Part shown: positions 56,941-64,000 of the stretch, in pieces | How positions within the stretch are numbered: the first letter of the stretch is position 1 | How the letters are laid out: every line of letters starts with the position of its first letter | Source of the DNA: Nageia nagi | Lineage: Eukaryota > Pinophyta | NCBI GenBank assembly: GCA_050084985.1 | Contig: JBITNC010000001.1 | Span: 48,856,001 to 48,920,000 of the forward strand | Reading direction: 5' to 3' | DNA: 64,000 bases | Program-made: the position numbers and the translations under genes | Notes under the pieces: generated by a model | What the model was told of the DNA's origin: nothing | Database searches by the model: none | Seen by the model: only the letters and a program-made list of their open reading frames with translations

Positions 56941-57236
56941 AACTTACTTTGATGGTAGTCAAATTTCATAGTAAAAATGACTTCAAAATTTTTATTTTCC
57001 TTGTTTAAGTTTTTTCGATGCAAAGTGGTGTCCGAATTTGTGTCTTCATGCTTTAGGCATTCTTGAAAAAACAAAATTTGACATATTACTAAATTTTGAT
57101 GCAAAATTTGTGTCCTTTTTTATCCCTTTTTGCATCAAAAAAAATTTAAAACATGAAAAAAAAAAGTTTTAATGCATGCCAATGTAGGAGGATGCAAATT
57201 TGCATCCTCTTTTGTTTTTCATGATTGAAGATGAAA
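56941..57236. repeat. Right subterminal repeats of the CACTA element
   Basis: GATGCAAA and its complement TTTGCATC recur (near 57018, 57110, 57130, 57190-57210), mirroring the left end. The same block is recognisable at 29250-29550. Confidence 0.7.
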
Positions 57237-57268
57237 AAAGGATGAAAATAGGCCTTTTGGTAGTAGTG
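57237..57268 (-). repeat. Right terminal inverted repeat of the CACTA element
   Basis: The reverse complement begins CACTACTACC then AAAAGGCCTATTTTCATCC. The GGT duplication follows at 57269-57271. Confidence 0.92.
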
Positions 57269-57271
57269 GGT

Positions 57272-58925
57272 TCACCATCCAACTCATCACCATAGAAATG
57301 GAGATTTTCAAACCTTTTAATTACTTGATCTACTTCTTTTTCCTTTCCTATTGTAACTCTCTTTGAAAAATTATGATATAATATTTGAGAAGGATGATTT
57401 GCAAGTGTTCTATTACCTCTTACTTTACCTTTCTTGTTTGAAGATGCATCACCATCACTTGAAACATCTTTGGCTTGTACTTATGTGGGCTTTTGTGGAT
57501 TGTTTGAAGCTTTGAGATACATATTTTGTTGGTTGAGATGAACATGAGATTGCACATTTAAAGAGCTTCCATTAAAGGATCCATCATCAACAAGTTATTT
57601 TTAATGACCCCATGTTGTCCCTTCATCAAAAATAACATCTCTTGAAACAACAACTTTATGATTTTTGGGATTGTATAATCTATATGCTTTGCCCTTTTCA
57701 TAATAACTAATAAATATGCAAGGCTCACTCTTTGGATCTATTTTTTTTTCATATTCCTTTGGGACATGCACATAACCCTAGCAACCAAACACTCTAAAAT
57801 TATTCACATTTGGTATTTTATTATACCATACCTTGAAAGGAGTTATTCCATCCAAACTAGAGATTGGACATATATTTAAAACATACATTGTTTTCCTAAT
57901 AAATTCAAGCCAATAAATATTGCTTAATCCTTTAATTGGGAGCATGCTTCTTGCCATATTAGCCAAAGTTCTATTCTTATGTTTGGCTACACCAATTTTT
58001 GATGGAGTGTAGGTAGCAGTGAATTGGCTTCTCACACCACAAACTTTACAATATTGTAATAATTAATTATTACAATACTCCCCCCTCTATTTATTCTTAA
58101 ACATTTCAAATAATAGCCACTTTGTTTTTTAATATTATTCTTAAACTCCTTAAAATCTACAAAAGCTTCATCCTTATGCTTAAAAAAGTAAATCCAATAA
58201 ATTCTTGTACAATCATTAATGAAGGTAAAAAAATAAAGAATTTTACCAATACTTGAAGTTTGCATTGGACCACATATGTCACTATGCACCAATTAGAGGG
58301 GGTAAGAGGCTCTCCATGCTTGACTTTTTGGGAAGCTTGATCTTGAATCCTTTCCCATAACACATCTAAAATACACTTCTTTATGATCTTGGACCTTGGG
58401 CAGCCCATACACCATCTCATTAGAGACTAAGATTTTAAAACTTGTAAAGTTGAGGTGCCCATATTTCAAATTCCAAAGCCAACTCTTATCATCAATAACA
58501 GCATTAGCAAAATTGGAGCTTTGTTCACCAAATTTAAGAAGAAATGATAAATTATTTATCATGGAAATAGTGGTGACATGCTTATGCCCTTGATTTTTAT
58601 TAAAAATCATACATTTTCCATCCTCAAACACAAGCTTTTAGTTCTTTTCCATCATTTTCCCCACACCATTAAATTATATTTTAGTTTTGAAATGAAATAT
58701 ACATCATTTACCTTCTTGTTACCTTAATTTGTAGATACCTCCATAGCTCTCATGTCTTCAACTTGAATGGATTTATCATCTCCAAGTGTAATTTGGAACA
58801 TGTAGGAGTCATCCATGGCACAAAATAAATCTCCCTTATCAATCATGTGGTTGGAGCACATGGTTTCATGAATCCATGTATCATCTTGCTTTTGGGTTGA
58901 GTGGGCATAAGACAAGAACAAGGTG
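57272..58925 (-). pseudogene. Copia B integrase and protease
   Basis: On the minus strand the protease region (58921-58780) reads WIHETMCSNHM, where the family has a D-S-G box, so the catalytic Asp is lost. The finger at 58480-58370 contains LWNLKYGHLNF (first His lost). The core follows: MVHSDICGPM and FINDCTRIYWIYFFKHKDEA (58292-58150), a degraded second-Asp block, then GVAKHKNRTLANMARSML and TPFKVW (58010-57810). A stretch with acidic residues runs to 57272, where the CACTA element interrupts. Confidence 0.9.
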
Positions 58926-59847
58926 GATGATGTATCCTCCTCACCATAGTTGGCACTTTGGGATCCTTCTTGAGAAGCCCTAAATCTACATTCTCTCTTG
59001 TAGTGTCCATACTTATTACAATAGTAACATTGATAGCCTCTTTTATCACCTCTTGGAGAATCCCCTCTACCTCTTCCTTGGAATCCTCATTTACCTTAGA
59101 AGCCACCTCTCCTTCCTCTTCCTCTAGAAGATCTACCTCTTCATCTACCTTGAGCTCCCCCTTGAACACTAGTGTTAGTGTCATCTTCTCTAGAAGTGAA
59201 GGCCTTCTCTTCCACACTCCCAATATTGGAAGGTGGAGCAAGTATTTCCTCATGTGACATCAAGGAACTAATGATCTGATCAAGAGTGAGGGTCTTAGAT
59301 ATTTGGTCTCTTCAAACATGATAGCACTTTGGCTTCATTTGGAAAGAAGTATTCTTCACACAGTCTTCACTACGGTAGAATTTGTGATCTCCTCTCCAAG
59401 TGTCTCATTCATTTAGACACAAGTATTCACTCTTACACAATACTCTCCAACTTTCTCATCCTCTTTTTACTTCAAATTTTCAAACTCTATTTTCAAAGTT
59501 TAAAGCCTCACTTGCTTCACTTGGTCATTGCCTTATAACCCATATTTTAAGACCTTCCATGCATCCTTTACCGTATTGCAACTAGTAATCCTTGGGAAGA
59601 GTCTCTCTTTGAAGGATAATTAGATATGGTAGATAGCAAAATAATTATTCTTTTGAGCCTCTCTTTTAGCAGGCCTATCAACTTGAGGAAATGTGGTCCA
59701 ATCTGGTTCCACATAGCCATCCTTATTGATGTCCCATATTCCCTTGTCTATGAGCAAATGCTTCATCTTTAATGACCAATATTCATATTCCTTGCCATTG
59801 AACTCTAGTATGGGAAGAAAATTCAATCTAGAATCCATCTCACTCAC
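58926..59847 (-). pseudogene. Copia B gag
   Basis: It starts MSEMDSRLNFLPILEFNGKE at 59847, followed by YEYWSLKMKHLLIDKGIWD, the DUF4219/UBN2-type N-terminus. A Glu/Gly/Arg-rich tail precedes a zinc knuckle CYYCNKYGHYKREC near 59030-58990 that fits C-X2-C-X4-H-X4-C. A stop at 59620 and a frame shift near 59250 break it. Confidence 0.9.
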
Positions 59848-59957
59848 TCCAACAATATCAACAAAGAACTACATGCCTATTTGGATCACTTTTTGCAAAA
59901 CTTGCTAAGTTGTTGCAAAGTACACACAACCTCTTCAAACCCAACTAAGATCAACTA

Positions 59958-59969
59958 ACTTTGATGCCA
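59958..59969 (-). other. Primer binding site of copia B
   Basis: The reverse complement TGGCATCAAAGT lies three bases after the LTR end. It is a diverged initiator-Met-type site. Confidence 0.75.
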
Positions 59970-59972
59970 ATA

Positions 59973-60413
59973 TGAGAGAATAAGAAAGACTAAAGCACAC
60001 AACATTACATTATCAATTGGCAAATTCAAAGTACAAAATAGAGGACCTCAATGAGTAACTGATCTAAGCACTCATGGAGGTTACATGACCAATAAACTAA
60101 ATGTTATGTACTATCACATAAAATCCACTTAAATACACCAAAAATAGCTAAATGGGAGTTACAAACATGTTCTAGGATTATCTCCCATTATCCCTACCAA
60201 GTAACAAACTCTGAAATGAAGTGAAAGCACTAAAACCATGATCAAACATCATAAATATTGTAACTGTCAACTCTGATAAAATGTAATAGGTCTCCAGAAA
60301 TGCAATGGCATTTCAAAAACATAAAGGGTGGTAGCATTTAGGAAACATGGTGATGTTTTAGAAATGTGATGGCATTTCATTCTATCCAATCTACAAATGT
60401 AAAATCTCCAACA
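59973..60413 (-). repeat. 5' LTR of copia B
   Basis: It is 441 bp. The reverse complement begins TGTTGGAGATTTTACATTTG and ends TATTCTCTCA. It matches the split 3' LTR (38531-38863 plus 44642-44776). The outer edge touches the TTTAG duplication. Confidence 0.93.
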
Positions 60414-60418
60414 TTTAG

Positions 60419-60521
60419 TGTTTTATTTAATATTTAATATATTAAAATAAAAAGTTAAATATTTATAATATTTAACAATTAGATTTTTTTTATAGGTGAA
60501 AAGATATAATAATGCACTAAC
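60419..60521. other. Host sequence between copia B and copia A3
   Basis: About 100 bp of A+T-rich DNA, the right-hand continuation of the sequence interrupted at 38530. Confidence 0.5.
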
Positions 60522-61018
60522 TGTTGGAATGTATAATGCATTATTTTAAAAGTTTTGTATTAATCTTTTGTAAATTCACCAATACTTAAGGATATCATTT
60601 TATACCTTAAGTATTAAGTGAATATGATAATGTAACTTGTCCTACAATCCATGTCATGAGCATGCCCCTTGGGTAAAAAGATGTGCATATCATGCTTTTG
60701 TACATTAGGTAAAAGGGTAATCCAAAGAGGGATTTTAGCCTATAAATAGAAGGCTCCCTCTTTAGATCACACACCAGTTTGTGGAGTAAAGTTATGCTAT
60801 AGGATAGAGTGTAGAAAATGAGATTAAGAGTTTTGTAAGAGATTCATATTTGTGAATGAAGTAAGATCTAGTTAGTGGATGTAGTCCTAGTTGGAGGAAC
60901 CACTTATATCTTAAGTTATCTTTGTGAGATTGCTTTGTGAATTTGTTATATGTGATTTGTGAGCTTTCATGTGATCTTAGGAGTTTAGAGTTGTTCATGT
61001 ATTAGTTCAATTCTCACA
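60522..61018 (+). repeat. 5' LTR of copia A3
   Basis: TGTTGGAATGTATAATGCAT... to ...TTCTCACA, 497 bp, with the family TATA box at 60741. It aligns along its full length with the other family A LTRs. Confidence 0.92.
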
Positions 61019-61021
61019 TTT

Positions 61022-61033
61022 TGGTATCAAAGC
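61022..61033 (+). other. Primer binding site of copia A3
   Basis: TGGTATCAAAGC, three bases after the LTR. It is identical to the site of A2. Confidence 0.82.
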
Positions 61034-64000
61034 TCCTTAAAAGTTCTTCTTAGTGTGGAAGCTACATCTTGGTGATCCTTCTTCATTCCTCACCCTACAC
61101 TTCTTTATTGAGGTAAAAGTATTGTGAAGGTATAAACATACTTCCTATATTATTTTGGATTATTGCATTATACTACTAACATACATTTTGCTATGTGTTA
61201 GTTCTTTTTTTTAAGCAAAATATGACTAACACAATGTTTTATACTAAACCTCCTATGTTACTTGCATTTTTTTTTTCAAAATTGCTATTTTTTTAATATA
61301 ATAAAAGGGTAAGTATACAAAACTTGTGTGATATTAAAACTAACAATTTTTTTTGTGCTATGTGCTAGTTAATTTTTTTTCTAAAATCTTAGAACTAGCA
61401 ATATGATGTAACTCATTTGTTTATACTAATCTCTATTTTTTTGTTACTTGCAATTTTTTTCTAAAAATTGCTAACTATGTTGCTATATAATCCAATTATA
61501 TTAAAAGATTATTTGTTATAAGATTAGTATACATAGTTAGTAATATTAAGAAAAAAAGGAAATATTTTTTTTACTATTCAATAGAAAAGGGAAAACCTTC
61601 ATTACAACTAATTTTTTTTCTCTGCTTTTATTAAATCCAAAAGAAAATTAAAAAAAAAATCAGAGGGGAGACTTCAAAAATTTGATTCTTGCACACAAAT
61701 AAAACAATTTGGGGCTTTGAGCCCAGTTGATAGACATTAAGGGGGAGGTTTCATTCTTTGCTGCACTCATAGCCCACACCTCCTCCTTTCAGCCCTATTA
61801 TCAGGATCAAAAAACTTGACCATCTTGATGGTAAATTTGTGTTGAGAGTGGTTGACTAGCAATATAAGTGGTGACCTCCTCTTTAGTCACCCTTTGCTTT
61901 GCCAACACCTCCTCCATACCTTTGCATTATTTGTTTATCTCCACCCTCTACTTTGCCAACACCTCCACTAGACTTCTACACGATTTGTTTATCTCTGCCC
62001 AAGCTCTACCCTACTCCTCTTCCCTTAGTCTCCTCCACCAAACCTCCTTTGCTTGATCTCCTCTTCCCAACCTCCTCCACCCAGCTATCTCTCCTCCACC
62101 TGACCATCTCTCCTTATGTGTAGCCTTTATGCATAGAACGGTCGAAGGTTAAGGTGCCCCCCTCCTTGGTCTTAGCCTCGCTATCCATTGTCTCCCTTAG
62201 CCTAGTTGCTTCTCCTCTATGTGCAACATCCCATAACCTTTTTTTATTATTATTTGTGACCTCTTTTCTCTAAATCCAATAATTTTTTTTCTTGGGACTA
62301 TAATCTTTCTTTCTCCTTCCTTGCAAGCAATATTAATTGCAATGTCTTTTAATTTGGTAATAGGATGTCTATATGCCTTCTTCTTCTTTAATGAGTGTCA
62401 TAACTCATTATTTTTTTTATCTTGGAGTACCATTTGAGACAAAATTAAATAGTTATCTTTTTATATGTCTTGGAAAAAGGGGAACTTTAAATCTTTAAAG
62501 TAAAATTACAAATAACGGTGATTCTTAAAAATTTGGTAAGGGAACAATGTTTACTTACATAGTTTTAGAGATTAAGTTTCTAAAGCCTAGAAGAATGTTT
62601 TTTTTTAATCTTGATGATTATAGATATTTTTGAAAATTTTTTAAGCTAAGTATTTTTGGGAAAAATGTTTTTTAAATGCTTATAAATAATGTTTAAGCAT
62701 GAAATTACTTATTTCAAAGTATTTTTTTAAGCATGCCTATCCTAAGCATTGATGGAATGTTTTAAGTAAAAGGAGGGGGAAATATTGAATTCCTTTACTT
62801 AAAAAGTTCTAGATCCTTAGAATCTCTTATGCTTATGATCCATGACTTTTTAAGTTAATGCTTCCTACATAAATGTTTTAAGTTAATAATGCATGCTTAA
62901 GGACTTAAATTTTTAAGTTAATGCTTAGGACTTAATTTTTTAAGTTAATGATGCAAGCTTAGGACTTAATTTTTTAAGTTAATGATGCAAGCTTAGAACT
63001 TAAAGTTTTAAGTTAATAATGCATGCTTAGGTCTTAAAGTTAATGATACATGCTTAGGATTAAAATTCCTTAAGTTAAAAGATGCATGCTTCCTAGTTAT
63101 TTTAATGAATGTTGAGTATTTATCCTTTATGTAAAGTTAACTTATGCAAATTTTGGAAGTAATGCATGCTTATGCTTAAGTATTATCATTTTTTGCAAAG
63201 TTAACTTAAGCAAATTATGGACCTATGTAAAGATGTCTTTTAAGGGTTAGTAAACAAAACCCATTGGACTCTTAAGGTTCCAAGTTGCAAATGGATAATT
63301 TTTTTTTTTATCTTATGCTCTTTTACTTCATGCTTTGTATTTTGATTTATTTGCTTATGCAAATAAAAATGCAAACATTGAAATGATTAACCCCTTAAAA
63401 TGAACACATTTGCATATACATTTCATAACATGACTTATTTGGGGAGCCATGAGGTGAGGACCGGTAGATTAGAGTCTTTAAATCCAACAATCCAAATGGT
63501 GAAAAGTCTGTACTTCTCAATTGCCTCTAAGTCCTCTGTTAGTTTGGATATAACTCTAATAGGTGGACAGGCATGTGTATAGTGATACCACATGTCTGCA
63601 CATCTATTCAAAGATTATCTTGATAACCTAGGAGGATAACTTGAAACCTAATCAAAATTAAAAATTTTGTAAATCCAATAAATTCATAACCTTAAAAAAT
63701 AATAGGTACTTCTCATTGTGAGAAAGTATAATACTCATCAAGGTGAACTGATTGAGGATTGGTAGTACTTGGGCTTCTCTTGTGTGGGCATCCAAGTGAA
63801 GGCTTAATTTTAAACAAGAAAACAAGCCTCAATAATGTCACTCTACATCTATGATTCTTGGTGATGACAAATGTATTTGGGTACACGAGTTGTATATTTT
63901 ATAAGTTGTAAAACATTTGCACTTGTGAAACAATTCATGCATGTCTTTATTTACTTGGATTAAAAAATATCATGTAATATTGTTTTTGAAACACATGCTT
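61034..64000 (+). other. Leader of copia A3
   Basis: A+T-rich with T-runs (61200-61650), then a C/T-rich tract (61760-62260) matching the place of the tracts in A1 and A2, then a TTAAGTTAA-rich repeat zone. The conserved block from 63220 to the end matches A1 15400-16172. Short open stretches in the C/T tract (61868-62123) are composition effects. They are not conserved as protein. Confidence 0.65.
62870..63095 (+). repeat. Tandem ~37-bp repeat TTAAGTTAATGATGCAAGCTTAGGAC
   Basis: Six to seven copies of a unit of TTTTTAAGTTAATGATGC followed by AAGCTTAGGACTTAA. Two adjacent copies (62937-63000) are almost identical. Degenerate relatives sit at the same leader position in A1 (15230-15320). Confidence 0.75.

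Larger units (their letters stand above)
46314..57268 (+). mobile_element. Complete CACTA (En/Spm) DNA transposon carrying a SET-domain gene
   Basis: It is 10,955 bp with inverted termini CACTACTACC (46314-46323) and GGTAGTAGTG (57259-57268). The 3-bp duplication GGT (46311-46313, 57269-57271), typical of the superfamily, flanks it. Similarity of the ends continues inward (AATTTGCATCC against ATTTTCATCC). Both ends have arrays of TTTGCATC-like words. Contents left to right are a spliced minus-strand gene of unknown function, a TTAGGG-like array, a plus-strand SET-domain gene and the plus-strand TNP2-type transposase with DUF4218 and DUF4216. It sits in the pol linker of copia B. Confidence 0.94.
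38531..60413 (-). mobile_element. Ty1/copia retrotransposon B with two nested insertions
   Basis: It is flanked by TTTAG at 38526-38530 and 60414-60418. On the minus strand the order is 5' LTR 60413-59973, primer site 59969-59958, gag (ATG 59847), zinc knuckle, protease, integrase (to 57272), then after the CACTA insertion RT and RNase H (46313 to about 44790), polypurine tract near 44779-44790, and the 3' LTR (44776-44642 plus 38863-38531). Removing copia C (38864-44636) and the CACTA element (46314-57268) leaves an element of about 5.1 kb, a normal copia size. All domains carry stops. Confidence 0.93.
60522..64000 (+). mobile_element. Ty1/copia retrotransposon A3 (family A), 5' part
   Basis: The 5' LTR, primer site and about 3 kb of leader are present. 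At the window end the sequence (AAACACATGCTT) corresponds to A1 near 16160-16172, so the gag should begin within about 30-40 bp beyond the window. No target duplication can be tested because the 3' end is outside. Confidence 0.9.

Noticed and set aside
58958-59257. 99-codon plus-strand Ser/Thr-rich ORF
   Set aside because: Antisense of the copia B gag tail and zinc knuckle.
61868-62123. Two overlapping open stretches in the copia A3 leader
   Set aside because: Composition artefact of the C/T-rich tract; no start context or homologous protein.

Overview
This window looks like repeat-rich nuclear DNA of a land plant. It is strongly A+T-rich. It holds plant-type Ty1/copia and Ty3/gypsy (Tat-like) LTR retrotransposons, a CACTA (En/Spm) DNA transposon of the TNP2 / DUF4218 / DUF4216 type, a plant-mobile-domain fragment and a DUF4283 fragment. 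No intact host gene is visible, and almost every coding stretch carries stops or frameshifts. The long nested insertions suggest a large, slowly purged genome such as a gymnosperm or fern, but the species cannot be named from the sequence.

Layout. 1-2.9 kb: the end of an LTR, an initiator-Met-type primer site and a plant-mobile-domain remnant, interrupted by an A+T-rich stretch with a minisatellite. 4.7-6.4 kb: an unrecognised degenerate minus-strand coding region. 7.18-22.19 kb: a minus-strand Tat-type Ty3/gypsy element. It was cut by a solo copia LTR (9320-9812, target duplication AGTAA) and, in its gag, by a 9.2-kb plus-strand copia element (A1, 12302-21500). 23.8-29.06 kb: a minus-strand copia element with a long coiled-coil gag but no pol. 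29.06-29.56 kb: the end of a second CACTA element. 29.56-35.92 kb: a minus-strand copia copy (A2) of the same family as A1, itself sitting in a gypsy integrase fragment. 36.67-37.4 kb: a DUF4283 / zinc-knuckle remnant.

38.53-60.41 kb is a single minus-strand copia element (B) flanked by the 5-bp duplication TTTAG. It was inflated to 21.9 kb by two later insertions. Copia C (38864-44636, duplication ACATG) lies inside B's 3' LTR. A complete 10.96-kb CACTA transposon (46314-57268, inverted termini CACTACTACC, duplication GGT) lies inside B's pol. 60.52 kb to the end is the 5' part of a third copia A copy (A3).

The most interesting object is the CACTA element. Besides its TNP2-type transposase it carries a spliced gene with a clear SET-domain (protein lysine methyltransferase) signature just upstream on the same strand. 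It also carries a second spliced gene of unknown function on the opposite strand, and a degenerate TTAGGG-like array between the two divergent genes. Visible splice signals would even permit an in-frame SET-transposase fusion. All copies here are decayed. In copia C nearly all stops are TAG or TGA at likely former CAG/CGA codons, as expected from deamination of methylated cytosine at CHG and CG sites.
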